Of a stretch of DNA of 64,000 bases, positions 36,201 to 44,322 are shown one piece after another. The notes below the pieces were generated by a model. That model was not told the origin of the DNA. It saw only the letters and a program-made list of their open reading frames with translations, and did no database searches. The stretch comes from Lewinellaceae bacterium (GTDB taxonomy: Bacteria; Bacteroidota; Bacteroidia; Chitinophagales; Saprospiraceae): positions 372,001-436,000 of the forward strand of contig JACJYO010000002.1 of the NCBI GenBank assembly GCA_020636075.1, in the 5' to 3' direction. How positions within the stretch are numbered: the first letter of the stretch is position 1; each line of letters begins with the position of its first letter. The position numbers and the translations under genes were made by a program.

Positions 36201-38753
36201 TACCAATGGAGTGACCCGAGTACGCAAACGACAGCAACTGCTTCTAATCTTGCAGCTGGCAATTATACTGTGACCATCTCCGACCAAAACGGGTGTCAAC
36301 TGAGCCTGGCAACAACAATTTTAGCGCCACCGGCTATTGTACTCACCGTGGATCATACCGATGCCCTCTGTTCCGGAACGGCTACAGGGAGTGCTTCAGC
36401 GGCAGTATCCGGAGGTACAGGAAATATTAGTTTACAATGGAGCGATCTGTCTGGTCAAACGGGTACGATGGCTCAAAACTTAAATGCCGGAACCTATACC
36501 GTGACTGCAACTGATGAAAATGGTTGTTCTGCCGAAAACACGGTGTTGATTGCGCAGCCAGAAGCGCTCAGTTTATTCACTGTCCCTATGCCGGTAACCT
36601 GCTTTGGACGTGCCGATGGTGGAGTTGCTACGCAGATCCAGGGCGGCACAGCACCCATGAATTACCTCTGGAACTCCAGTGAAACAGCAGCCAGTATTTC
36701 TGACAAGGCAGCCGGAGTTTATACCGTAACGGTAACTGATGCCAACGGCTGTACGGCTGTGTCGTCCTCAACGATTACCGCTCCGGATGTTCTAACCGTT
36801 GATGTCGTTTCACAAAATGTAGACTGTTTTGGAGCGGCCACGGGATCTGCAAAATTGGAGATCAATGGAGGAACCGGCGCCTACACTGTTTTGTGGAATG
36901 GCCCCGGCGGTTTTGTTGCGAACGGGCCAGAAATAACCAATGTGGCCGATGGGAACTACGCTGTTACCATTACTGACGCCGCTGGGTGTTCTGCAGTGCA
37001 AACCGTTTTAATAACTGCGCCAGCCAGCGCGCTAACAGTCAACCTGCCGGCACAGGGCGATACTATTTGTTTTGGCGCAAATAATGGGATGGCGACTGCA
37101 ATGCCCTCCGGTGGAACAGCGCCCTATACGTACCTGTGGAATAGTAACAACCAGACTACTGTTACTGCGACAAGCCTGGCCGCAGGATCGTACCAGGTTA
37201 CCGTCACGGATGCAAAAAATTGTATCGCCATTGATTCTGTTTTTATACCGCAAAAGGCGCCTCTGGTTGTAGTTGCGCAAGGTGGCACTGCCGATTGTTT
37301 CGGGCCAAACAGTGGTACAGCACAAGTCATCACCGTTTCCTACGGAACCATACCGGCTAACTTGAGTCAATTCACCTGGCAATGGAACACCAACCCCGTC
37401 CAAACAGGGCAACAAGCAACCGGACTTCTGGCCGGGCAAACCTACACCGTTACAGTAACGGACCAATTGGGCTGTAGCGCCACGCAGACCGCCACTATTG
37501 GTATTCCAGAATCCATTAGTGTATCGATTTCCAGCGCAATACAGCCGAAGTGTTTTGATGGGTCCGATGGCAGCGCGATCGTCCTTGGCACCGGAGGCGT
37601 AAAGCCATACAGCTATACCTGGGAAACTGCTGTAGTCAATGCCGTGGATTCATTAGCCTTCAATCTGCAGGCCGGGACCTACCAGGTTACCATAACCGAT
37701 ACCAATGGGTGTACCGGCACGGTTAGTGTTTCTTTGAGTCAGCCCACCGCTCTAGAGGTCGATTTCCAATCCATAATGCCCCTTTGCCATGGAGATAGCA
37801 CCGGGCAGGCACAAGCCGTTCCTTCGGGCGGTAGTCCGCCTTACCAATATTCATGGATAACCGGCGCCCAGGTTAAATCTATCCAGAATCTGCCTGCGGG
37901 AACCTATCTACTCACTCTCACCGATGGGCATGGTTGTACTATAGTTGATTCAGTCAGTATTGGGCAACCAGAACCGCTGAGTGGCACTTCCAATAAAGCG
38001 GATATTGGATGTCGAAATGATCTCACTGGAGAGATTTTGCTATCAGGAAGCGGTGGCGCACCACCCTACCGCTATGCGCTTAATGCCGGGAATTGGAATG
38101 GCTCTCCCAAACAACTTGGGTTGCAAGCCGGCTTCTACATCCCGCGCATTCAGGACAAAAATGGTTGCATTATTGAATTACCACAGGTTGAGATCGTACA
38201 GCTTGACCCACTGCAGGTTGACCTTGGCACTCCAGTTACCATTGTTTTTGGAGAAAGCACACAACTGTTGGCAACAGTGACAAACGCAATTCCTCCCATC
38301 CAATATATCTGGAATGCTGCCGATAGCCTTTGGCTGAGTTGTCTGGATTGCCCGGATCCATTCGTAGATAACCTGGAGTTTGCCCAATGGTTTGAGGTTC
38401 AGGTTGTAGATTCCATGGGATGCAGCGCAACAAGCCGCATATTGGTAACCGTAGAAAAATTGCGGAAAGTGTTTGTACCAACGGGATTTTCGCCAAACGG
38501 CGATGGCACCAATGACCTGCTTTTGGCGCACGGACAGCAAACAACACGGGTTGTCAACTTTCAGGTTTTCGATCGCTGGGGTGAATTATTATACGAAGCA
38601 GGAGGGTTTCAACTGAACGATCCAAATACAGGTTGGGATGGAACATTCCGGGGGCAACCGATGAACGCAGGCGTGTATGTTTGGGTACTGGAAGTGGAAT
38701 ACAGTGATGGTATGCACGAAATTTACCGGGGCAGCACCAGTTTGTTGCGGTAA
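33279..38753 (+). CDS. large surface adhesin: choice-of-anchor L, P-domain, 12 SprB repeats, type IX sorting domain
   Basis: 1824 residues. Signal peptide (IVLFIFTASILPAQ); choice-of-anchor L region ~27-290 (NGTQAIGLERGIVMTTG, YVFASEEYPEFGCSQFND); Calx-beta-like strands ~292-395; proprotein-convertase-type P-domain ~430-570 (LDIYLVSPGGQFLELM, GTLNDWTITFEP); an Ig/FN3-like region to ~710; twelve SprB repeats ~716-1640, each ~77 residues with a Cys near the start and an AGNYTVTVTDxxGC-like end; then the gliding-motility C-terminal domain ~1730-1824 (VFVPTGFSPNGDGTNDLL, VQVFDRWGE-like, GVYVWVLEVEYSDG). It should be exported by type IX secretion as a surface adhesin. No PorP/SprF gene is next to it, unlike the pair at the left end. 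Confidence 0.92.
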   Translation: MLQKRTACICNPFALIVLFIFTASILPAQQLQVTNASTAPFTPENLISNVFLGDGVEVTNITFNGHDISVGYFTNGTQAIGLERGIVMTTGRSETGNLPASEVGSHANGSDFASNNVNGFFPGADPELEMLSSGQLYDITWYTITFIPTSDTLRFRYVFASEEYPEFGCSQFNDIFGFFIQGTNYPVPTNIALIPGTNLPVSINNIHPLNPLPSSNCPPKNEQYFIDNNGSNKQPTYDGFTKVFTAEAIVVPCDTYTIKLALTDVGDPYYDSGVFLEAKSFGTGALRTALNTPSLDGTITEGCSAGSLTFRLPAPATEDYPIDFNILGTATNGVDYQTIPPNLIIPAGQQEIVIPIIAFEDGISETGEFLAIDVRRDPCNRDTIQIIIRDNSMKPPDMLVDTSYCIGNQALMLNGTLPVPQPQPPSFSNTQDYTINPVNTTITSPINVFGVLPPILQPGMIRSVCLNITHNWVDDLDIYLVSPGGQFLELMTDCGADGKNFTNTCFTLAATNPINQSTKQDAPFTGDWKPEGPWSDLWGGGAYPVNGTWKLQLKDDGNGFVGTLNDWTITFEPLYEIKYQWSPTTGLSCADCPVPEATPDVPTTYHLFAVDSYGCTLEDSVQVNVLEPLEAPEVSCTDYTNTSITFSWPDVAGATGYQVNVNGTGWTAPSGINDHVVGGLGPGTPVTIEVQAINNPDLNCAGPIGTALCVNCDQPQLASQVTGVTCNGLANGSIVLSTDNLNPPYTFDLGSQQNSTGVFNNLAAGNYSATVTDNSGCYAVLPVSINEPPKLEVQIAATNVTCFGGDEGAATAQGNGGTGVLSYQWNDPATQSQANAVNLTAGTYTVTVSDQNGCSTTASTTLSQPPDMQLFVTSWLTECAGDSTGQAAIGVNGGISPYNYAWSNGQSGALAINLAAGNYTVTVTDNAGCAKTSFALIGSPPALSATIDSTAATCADWANGIASVGAQGGSGTLTYQWSDPSTQTTATASNLAAGNYTVTISDQNGCQLSLATTILAPPAIVLTVDHTDALCSGTATGSASAAVSGGTGNISLQWSDLSGQTGTMAQNLNAGTYTVTATDENGCSAENTVLIAQPEALSLFTVPMPVTCFGRADGGVATQIQGGTAPMNYLWNSSETAASISDKAAGVYTVTVTDANGCTAVSSSTITAPDVLTVDVVSQNVDCFGAATGSAKLEINGGTGAYTVLWNGPGGFVANGPEITNVADGNYAVTITDAAGCSAVQTVLITAPASALTVNLPAQGDTICFGANNGMATAMPSGGTAPYTYLWNSNNQTTVTATSLAAGSYQVTVTDAKNCIAIDSVFIPQKAPLVVVAQGGTADCFGPNSGTAQVITVSYGTIPANLSQFTWQWNTNPVQTGQQATGLLAGQTYTVTVTDQLGCSATQTATIGIPESISVSISSAIQPKCFDGSDGSAIVLGTGGVKPYSYTWETAVVNAVDSLAFNLQAGTYQVTITDTNGCTGTVSVSLSQPTALEVDFQSIMPLCHGDSTGQAQAVPSGGSPPYQYSWITGAQVKSIQNLPAGTYLLTLTDGHGCTIVDSVSIGQPEPLSGTSNKADIGCRNDLTGEILLSGSGGAPPYRYALNAGNWNGSPKQLGLQAGFYIPRIQDKNGCIIELPQVEIVQLDPLQVDLGTPVTIVFGESTQLLATVTNAIPPIQYIWNAADSLWLSCLDCPDPFVDNLEFAQWFEVQVVDSMGCSATSRILVTVEKLRKVFVPTGFSPNGDGTNDLLLAHGQQTTRVVNFQVFDRWGELLYEAGGFQLNDPNTGWDGTFRGQPMNAGVYVWVLEVEYSDGMHEIYRGSTSLLR

Positions 38754-38771
38754 AATCCTGTGTCGGAATGA

Positions 38772-40190
38772 CTACTTGCCCCGGCCTTGCAATAGCACCA
38801 GGGCGGTGTAAAACATGATTTTAAAGTCAAGTGCCAGCGACATATTTTCAATGTAAAGCAGGTCGAATTTCAAGCGCTGCAGCATTTCCGATACGGTAGA
38901 TGCATAGCCATATTTCACCTGTCCCCACGACGTAATTCCCGGGCGAACTTTTAGCAGATGCCGGTAATGCGGATTTTGGGCAACAATTTGATCGATAAAA
39001 TGCCGGCGCTCCGGGCGTGGCCCAACAAGTGACATATCGCCGAGCAATACATTCCAGAAATTCGGGATTTCATCCAGGCGCCATTTGCGCATAATGCCAC
39101 CCCAAGGCGTACAACGCGGGTCATTTTCCTGTGAGAGTTGCGGACCGGCCTTTTCGGCATCGGTATACATTGAACGGAATTTGAAAATGGTAAACGGGCG
39201 CCCTTGCAAACCAAGGCGTTCCTGTTGAAAAAATATCGGGCCCGGCGAAGACAAACGCACCCGGATGGCAATATAGACCAGCAGCGGCGACAAGAGGAGC
39301 AAGACCACCAGACTTACAGATACATCAATCACCCGCTTGATAACCCGCTGCCATTTCGGCATCAATTCCTGGCGAATTTCAATGAGTACGGCCCCATAAA
39401 CATGGTTCATTTTCACAGTCCCCAACAGGATATCGTACATGTCCGGGATGATCTTGATCAGCACGGCATCGCCAAAATCAAACAGCGTATTCAGGATATC
39501 CCGAAGCAGATTATGCTCCGAAGTTTCAATAGCTATTATAACTTCTTCCACCTCATGCGATACGATGATCTCCGGAATATTTTGGAGGTTACCCAGGCGC
39601 GTTAAATGGCTATCCAACAATTGTTTGGATTTGTTTGTATCGATATACCCAACAAACTTGTTGCCCAGGCTTTTTTTTCTTCCACTGATGTCCAGATATA
39701 AATCCAGGGCATTTTGATTGCCCCCAACCAGCAATGTGTTAAAAGCAACCTTACCGGCTTTAAGCCTGCGACTTGCCCGTGTTAGCAAAATCATGCGGAC
39801 AGTGGCTGTCCCCAAAAAGTGCAGTGCAAACAAGGTGCAAAAGGACTGGTAGTAGGTCCGGTAATCCCGAACAACATCGTCGAGGATCAGCGTAAAAAAC
39901 AAAAACAGGATACCGAGAAAGGAAAGAAAAAATGTGCGGCTGAGCGTGGCAAGTCTGGAAAGCCTGTAAATGTCTACGTAGTGGTCAAAAATGGCATAAA
40001 GTAAAATCCATCCGGTAGGTACGATCAAGGCGCCCAAAAAAAGGTTTGGATCACTCAGGATATCCCAACCCAATGGAGCGCCCTCCATTTTTTTTCGGTA
40101 CAAAAAGAACAGGACCCAGGCCAGCATGGCCATCACAAAATCGGCCACACCGTAGTAAAAGGTATCGCGTTGACGTTGAGCGCGGGACAA
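38772..40190 (-). CDS. polyprenyl-phosphate sugar-1-phosphate transferase (WcaJ/undecaprenyl-phosphate glucose phosphotransferase type)
   Basis: 472 residues. Residues ~10-145 contain about five hydrophobic helices. A central Rossmann-like region (NTLLVGGNQNALDLYLDI; IVSHEVEEVIIAI) is followed by the bacterial sugar transferase domain: KRVIDVSVSLVVLLLLSPLL, FFQQERLGLQGRPFTIFKFRSM, WRLDEIPNFWNVLLGDMSLVGPRPE and RPGITSWGQV. It initiates surface polysaccharide assembly by moving a sugar phosphate to undecaprenyl phosphate. The start is a TTG at 40190, as no ATG lies upstream before a stop. It is convergent with the adhesin; no other polysaccharide genes are nearby. Confidence 0.9.
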   Translation of the reverse strand: MSRAQRQRDTFYYGVADFVMAMLAWVLFFLYRKKMEGAPLGWDILSDPNLFLGALIVPTGWILLYAIFDHYVDIYRLSRLATLSRTFFLSFLGILFLFFTLILDDVVRDYRTYYQSFCTLFALHFLGTATVRMILLTRASRRLKAGKVAFNTLLVGGNQNALDLYLDISGRKKSLGNKFVGYIDTNKSKQLLDSHLTRLGNLQNIPEIIVSHEVEEVIIAIETSEHNLLRDILNTLFDFGDAVLIKIIPDMYDILLGTVKMNHVYGAVLIEIRQELMPKWQRVIKRVIDVSVSLVVLLLLSPLLVYIAIRVRLSSPGPIFFQQERLGLQGRPFTIFKFRSMYTDAEKAGPQLSQENDPRCTPWGGIMRKWRLDEIPNFWNVLLGDMSLVGPRPERRHFIDQIVAQNPHYRHLLKVRPGITSWGQVKYGYASTVSEMLQRLKFDLLYIENMSLALDFKIMFYTALVLLQGRGK

Positions 40191-40222
40191 AGTTGGATTC
40201 GTTGGTTAAGTGAAAGCAGATG

Positions 40223-41089
40223 TTAAAAGTGAACCAGGCGAATATTATCCAGATATACATTGCCGCTGGTCTGATCCGGCGTTCCGGAGGTCCCGTTCGG
40301 CAAGGTCACCCTGAAAAACAAGCGGTAATTAACCTGCTGCAGGCTGACCAGGAATTCTGTAAGGTTAAAATAAATTTTGTTCCAGTCTTCAGTAGGAAGA
40401 AACTGGTAAACTGGTTGGGCAAGTTCATTCGAGCCATTACCATCATCACCCAACAGCCACAATTCGAAAGAAATATCATTGCGATAGTGCATCTCCAGCC
40501 ATACCGGACGACCACCAGTAGAAGGCAGGTTTTCAACGGTTTCTGTGGCAATTTCAATAACCGAATGTGCGGTATCCACGCCCAAATAAACCGAACGACC
40601 TTCAAATGCGCCATCCGGTGTAATAATAAAAGTGGTGGCCGTATCGCCATCCCGGTTTTCCAGCACGAGACTGGTTGCATTGAACGACGCGCGCTCAACC
40701 GACCAGGGGAAAATGGCATCCTGAAAATATTTGGTATTCGGTTGAATAGTAGTTGTTTGCGCAGGATTTAAAGTCAATGTGGCTTTATACGGCTCCAGAA
40801 ATGGGTACAAACCTGGGGTTTGAACAATGCCGTTCTCTTTTACACCAGGATATAATTCAATAGTTACATTACCATCAACAAGAACGGGCACAGTAGCAGG
40901 CAGTGAATACCCGCCTAAAAATTTGTCATTTACATAAAGCCAGCCATCCGTTATTTTTTGCCAGCCAGCACCGCCCAGGGCATCAACGGTGAACGGTTCA
41001 ATTTTCAAATAAGCCGGCAGTGCCTCTTCTTCATTTTTGCAGGAGCCGATCAACAGCACCACTGCCAGCCAAAGCAGATATTGCTTCAT
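40223..41089 (-). CDS. lipoprotein of unknown function
   Basis: 288 residues with a clear lipobox: MKQYLLWLAVVLLIGSC, the Cys being residue 17. The mature part is beta-rich: LPAYLKIEPFTVDALGGAGW with TDGWLYVNDKFLGGYSLP, a conserved-looking start seen in Saprospiraceae lipoproteins of unknown role; then SLVLENRDGDTATTFI and a final domain NKIYFNLTEFLVSLQQVNYRLFFRVTLP, ending NVYLDNIRLVHF, reminiscent of a carbohydrate-binding jelly-roll. No family is assigned. It lies 32 bases upstream of the sugar transferase and 32 bases downstream of der on the same strand, so an operon is possible. Confidence 0.75.
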   Translation of the reverse strand: MKQYLLWLAVVLLIGSCKNEEEALPAYLKIEPFTVDALGGAGWQKITDGWLYVNDKFLGGYSLPATVPVLVDGNVTIELYPGVKENGIVQTPGLYPFLEPYKATLTLNPAQTTTIQPNTKYFQDAIFPWSVERASFNATSLVLENRDGDTATTFIITPDGAFEGRSVYLGVDTAHSVIEIATETVENLPSTGGRPVWLEMHYRNDISFELWLLGDDGNGSNELAQPVYQFLPTEDWNKIYFNLTEFLVSLQQVNYRLFFRVTLPNGTSGTPDQTSGNVYLDNIRLVHF

Positions 41090-41121
41090 GTTTACTTGTG
41101 TTGGTTAAGACTTTCAGGATA

Positions 41122-42423
41122 CTATTTCGAGCGCATGTACAATTCAATTGGTACACCAGTAAAATCGTAATGCATGCGCAATTGGTTTTCCAAAAACTGC
41201 TTGTAAGAATCACGCACCCAGTTTGGGTTATTGACAAAAAAGGCAAACGAGGGGTAATACGTTGGAATTTGGGTGATGTATTTGAATTTGGGATACCGCC
41301 CTTTAACGGAAGGTGGCGGAGTAGTTTCAATTATTTCCAACATCAGTTCATTCAATTTTGCAGTTTGAATTTTCCGTGTTCGATTTTCATAAACCTGGAG
41401 TGCGACCTCGATTGCCTGAAAAATGCGCTGTTTTTCTATTGCTGAAATAAACAAAACCGGCACGTCGCTGAAAGGAGCGATCCGTTTTTTTATGGCCGCC
41501 TCGTAGTCGCGAGCCGTGTTGGTTTCTTTTTCAACAAGGTCCCATTTGTTTACCAAAATAACGATGCCTTTGTGGCGTTTTTGGGCCAGGCTGAGAATAT
41601 TCAAGTCCTGTGCTTCCAGGCCAAGAGTTGCATCCAGAACCAACAAGCAAACATCTGAATCTTCTACGGCCCGTATTGCACGCATGACAGAATAGAACTC
41701 CAAATCTTCTTCAACCTTCGCTTTTTTCCGGATGCCTGCAGTATCGATCAATAAAAACTCCTTGTCAAACTTTTTATAGGTCGAGTGAATCGGATCACGT
41801 GTGGTACCGGCAATTGGGGTCACGATATTGCGCGCTTCGCCCAGCAAAGCATTTACCAAAGAGGACTTTCCAACATTCGGTCGGCCAACAATGGCAAACT
41901 TGGGCAATTCGGTCTCCAATTTGGGTTCATCCTGAATATGCTCAACTACTACATCGAGCAAGTCCCCCGTTCCGCTGCCACTGATCGATGCAATAAAATG
42001 AGTTTCCTCGAAGCCCAAGCTCCAAAACTCATTAGCTTCCATCAAACTGCGGTGATTGTCAACCTTGTTTACCACTAAAAAAACAGGTTTGTTTGAGCGG
42101 CGCAAAAGTTTGGCCAGTTCCTCATCCAGATCCGTTATGCCGGTTTGGGCATCTACCATGAATAGAATTACGGCTGCTTCCTGAATAGCAATACGTGCCT
42201 GGTCGCGGATGGCAGACTCAAAAACATCCTGAGAACTTTGCACAAAACCGCCGGTATCCACTACCGTAAAGCGTTTGCCGTTCCATTCGCAAAACCCATA
42301 CTTACGATCGCGGGTCACGCCGGAAAAATCGTCGGTAATTGCATCCCTTGAACCGACCATACGGTTATATAAGGTCGACTTGCCTACATTCGGTCGACCA
42401 ACTATTGCAACGATATTTCCCAT
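41122..42423 (-). CDS. der: ribosome biogenesis GTPase Der (EngA)
   Basis: 433 residues with two tandem GTPase domains and a KH-like C-terminal domain. Domain 1 begins IVAIVGRPNVGKSTLYNRM with DTGGFV and NKVD (VVNKVDNH). Domain 2 begins FAIVGRPNVGKSSLVNALL with IDTAGIRKKAKVEE and NKWD (VNKWDLVEKE). The final ~110 residues (PSVKGRYPKFKYITQIPTYYPSFAFFVNNPNWVRDSY) match the KH-like part that contacts the ribosome. Der acts in 50S assembly and is essential in many bacteria. An exact -7 box lies upstream on this strand. Confidence 0.97.
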   Translation of the reverse strand: MGNIVAIVGRPNVGKSTLYNRMVGSRDAITDDFSGVTRDRKYGFCEWNGKRFTVVDTGGFVQSSQDVFESAIRDQARIAIQEAAVILFMVDAQTGITDLDEELAKLLRRSNKPVFLVVNKVDNHRSLMEANEFWSLGFEETHFIASISGSGTGDLLDVVVEHIQDEPKLETELPKFAIVGRPNVGKSSLVNALLGEARNIVTPIAGTTRDPIHSTYKKFDKEFLLIDTAGIRKKAKVEEDLEFYSVMRAIRAVEDSDVCLLVLDATLGLEAQDLNILSLAQKRHKGIVILVNKWDLVEKETNTARDYEAAIKKRIAPFSDVPVLFISAIEKQRIFQAIEVALQVYENRTRKIQTAKLNELMLEIIETTPPPSVKGRYPKFKYITQIPTYYPSFAFFVNNPNWVRDSYKQFLENQLRMHYDFTGVPIELYMRSK

Positions 42424-42436
42424 TTTTGTGTAGCAG

Positions 42437-42468
42437 TTTGGGTGGGGTTAATGGTTTGCGTACTTTTG
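42437..42468 (+). promoter_or_regulatory. complete Bacteroidota promoter (-33 and -7) for the MBL hydrolase gene
   Basis: TTTG at 42437-42440 and TACTTTTG at 42461-42468 are separated by 20 bases, the expected spacing of a -33/-7 promoter. It overlaps the divergent der control region. Confidence 0.75.
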
Positions 42469-42486
42469 TGTTTATAATATCTGCCT

Positions 42487-42494
42487 CAAAGGTA
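42487..42494 (-). promoter_or_regulatory. Bacteroidota -7 box for der
   Basis: TACCTTTG on the minus strand, an exact consensus match, 63 bases upstream of the der ATG. It lies within the leader of the divergent plus-strand gene. Confidence 0.65.
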
Positions 42495-42547
42495 GAGTTT
42501 TCCCGCCAGTTCCTTATTTCCCCGCCAGCACCAATTCAAAGAGCCGC

Positions 42548-43450
42548 ATGAGCAAGATCCTTTTTCGCGATCCGAATGTCACCATCTTCCAAAGTGCTTT
42601 GTTCCAGACCAATTCTACGGTCATCCGAACGGATGATGTTGTGCTTGTTGTTGATCCAGCGTGGTTGCCTGAAGAAGTTATCCGCATACGCGAGTACGTC
42701 GATTCAATAAAAGAAGATCGAGCCGTTTTTTTAATTTTTACGCATTCAGACTATGACCATGTAATCGGATACCGTGCCTTCCATAATGTCGATAAGGTTT
42801 TTATGAGTGAAGCCATGGCCGACAATCCCAATAAGGAGGCGGTTGTTGAACAGATGCGGGAGTTTGATCAACGGCACTACATAAAAAGGCCTTACCCTTT
42901 AGAGTACCCGGAAGCAGATTTCAAAGTGTATCGGGATGGCGTTCAATACCGGCACCAAAGCACCAAAATGGCATTTTACCTCACTCCTGGCCATACAGAA
43001 GACAGCATGATGTTGGTTGTTTGGCAATTGGGGCTATGCCTTGCGGGCGATTATTTGTCCAACATCGAATTCCCGTTCATCGACCACAATAGTGTCGCCT
43101 ACGAACAAACTCTGGAAAAGCTGCCCCGCATTCATGATCGCAATTGGTTCACTCGATTGATACCCGGCCACGGAGATCCGGCCCTGACCATTGCCGATTG
43201 GTTGAAAAGACGCACGGAAAGCCTGGCATATATTTATGCCCTACGCGAAAGCATTGCAACGGATATTCCATTTGATGCCAATTCCTTGTGGAGTCGATAC
43301 CATTTTCCGCTCCTTCAGCTCAAATATCACGAGGATAATATTGCCCGCATGCGACAGGAATATGAAGATGGACTTTGGACCTGGGATCCAGATGTTGTGC
43401 TTGAAATCCCGGATAATGTTCCATCCGGAGAAGTTCCAAAAAATAAGTAG
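42548..43450 (+). CDS. MBL-fold metallo-hydrolase
   Basis: 300 residues of the metallo-beta-lactamase fold. The metal-site motif is FTHSDYDHVIGYRAF, with D where the second His of HxHxDH usually is; LTPGHTEDSMML has the next His, CLAGDYLSNIEFPF the bridging Asp, and LIPGHGDPALT the last His. The substrate is unknown; the superfamily includes hydrolases, nucleases and lactonases. It is transcribed from a well-formed promoter divergent from der. It is convergent with yebC (8-base gap). Confidence 0.86.
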   Translation: MSKILFRDPNVTIFQSALFQTNSTVIRTDDVVLVVDPAWLPEEVIRIREYVDSIKEDRAVFLIFTHSDYDHVIGYRAFHNVDKVFMSEAMADNPNKEAVVEQMREFDQRHYIKRPYPLEYPEADFKVYRDGVQYRHQSTKMAFYLTPGHTEDSMMLVVWQLGLCLAGDYLSNIEFPFIDHNSVAYEQTLEKLPRIHDRNWFTRLIPGHGDPALTIADWLKRRTESLAYIYALRESIATDIPFDANSLWSRYHFPLLQLKYHEDNIARMRQEYEDGLWTWDPDVVLEIPDNVPSGEVPKNK

Positions 43451-43458
43451 GCCGGCAA

Positions 43459-44175
43459 TTATTCCGACATATCCATGGTGTGGAATACGTTCAGCACATC
43501 ATCATCCTCTTCAAGCCGATCAATCAGCTTGATCATTTGTTCCACTTCCTCGTCCTTTAATTTTTTTGCCAAAGTCGGAATCCATTCTGCCTGGGCACTC
43601 GAAGGTTCAATCTGACGTTCCTCAAGCGCTTTTTGCATGGTGCCAAAATCATTGAAGTCGGCATACAAGACAGCTTCTTCATCCTCAAACTTGATTTCTT
43701 CCAGGCCATGATCAATCAGATCCAATTCCAGCATTTCCCAATCCTGGCCTTCCGATTTTACTTTAAAAACCGCTTTATGGCTGAACAGATAGCTGACACT
43801 ACCCGAAACACCTAATGAACCACCTGCACGGTCAAAGTACATGCGCACATTAGCCACGGTACGCGTTGGATTGTCTGTGGCAGTTTCTACCAGCACTGCA
43901 ATGCCGAATGGGCCATAGCCCTCATATATTACCTCCTGGAAGTTTTCCGCATCCTTGCCTTCTGCTTTTTTAATAGCATTTTCGACATTGGTCTTGGGCA
44001 TATTTGCTGCACGGGCATTTTGAATGGCCATGCGCAAACGCGGGTTATAGTCCGGGTTGGAGCCCCCAGATTTGACAGCAATAGCAATTTCCCGGCCTAT
44101 CCGGGTAAACGTTTTGGCCATACCGGCCCAACGTTTAAATTTTCGTTCTTTTCGGAATTCAAACGCGCGTCCCAT
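43459..44175 (-). CDS. YebC/PmpR family protein (TACO1-like)
   Basis: 238 residues covering the whole family: FEFRKERKFKRWAGMAKTFTRIGREIAIAVKSGGSNPDYNPRLRMAI region at the N-terminus, AANMPKTNVENAIKKAEG, YEGYGPFGIAVLVETATDNPTRT, MYFDRAGGSLGVSGSVSYLF, and the acidic C-terminal domain. The family was described as transcription regulators, and more recent work on it concerns translation of polyproline stretches; which applies here is not shown. An exact -7 box lies upstream. The tail is strongly acidic. Confidence 0.92.
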   Translation of the reverse strand: MGRAFEFRKERKFKRWAGMAKTFTRIGREIAIAVKSGGSNPDYNPRLRMAIQNARAANMPKTNVENAIKKAEGKDAENFQEVIYEGYGPFGIAVLVETATDNPTRTVANVRMYFDRAGGSLGVSGSVSYLFSHKAVFKVKSEGQDWEMLELDLIDHGLEEIKFEDEEAVLYADFNDFGTMQKALEERQIEPSSAQAEWIPTLAKKLKDEEVEQMIKLIDRLEEDDDVLNVFHTMDMSE

Positions 44176-44207
44176 AATTGAATTGATGGTTGGTCAAAAA
44201 AAGCCCG

Positions 44208-44215
44208 CAAAAGTA
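44208..44215 (-). promoter_or_regulatory. Bacteroidota -7 box for the yebC-type gene
   Basis: TACTTTTG on the minus strand, an exact consensus match, 32 bases upstream of the ATG at 44175. Confidence 0.65.
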
Positions 44216-44283
44216 GGCAAATTCAAAACAAGAAAAAAGGCGGATTCCCAATGTTATTCGGGAAAAGTGTGCCTTGAAACCCG

Positions 44284-44291
44284 CATCTTTG
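44284..44291 (+). promoter_or_regulatory. -7-like box for the 44323 gene
   Basis: CATCTTTG differs from TAnnTTTG at the first base and lies 31 bases before the ATG at 44323. Confidence 0.45.
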
Positions 44292-44322
44292 CCTTTCCTG
44301 ATAATTAATAACCGTACAATCT

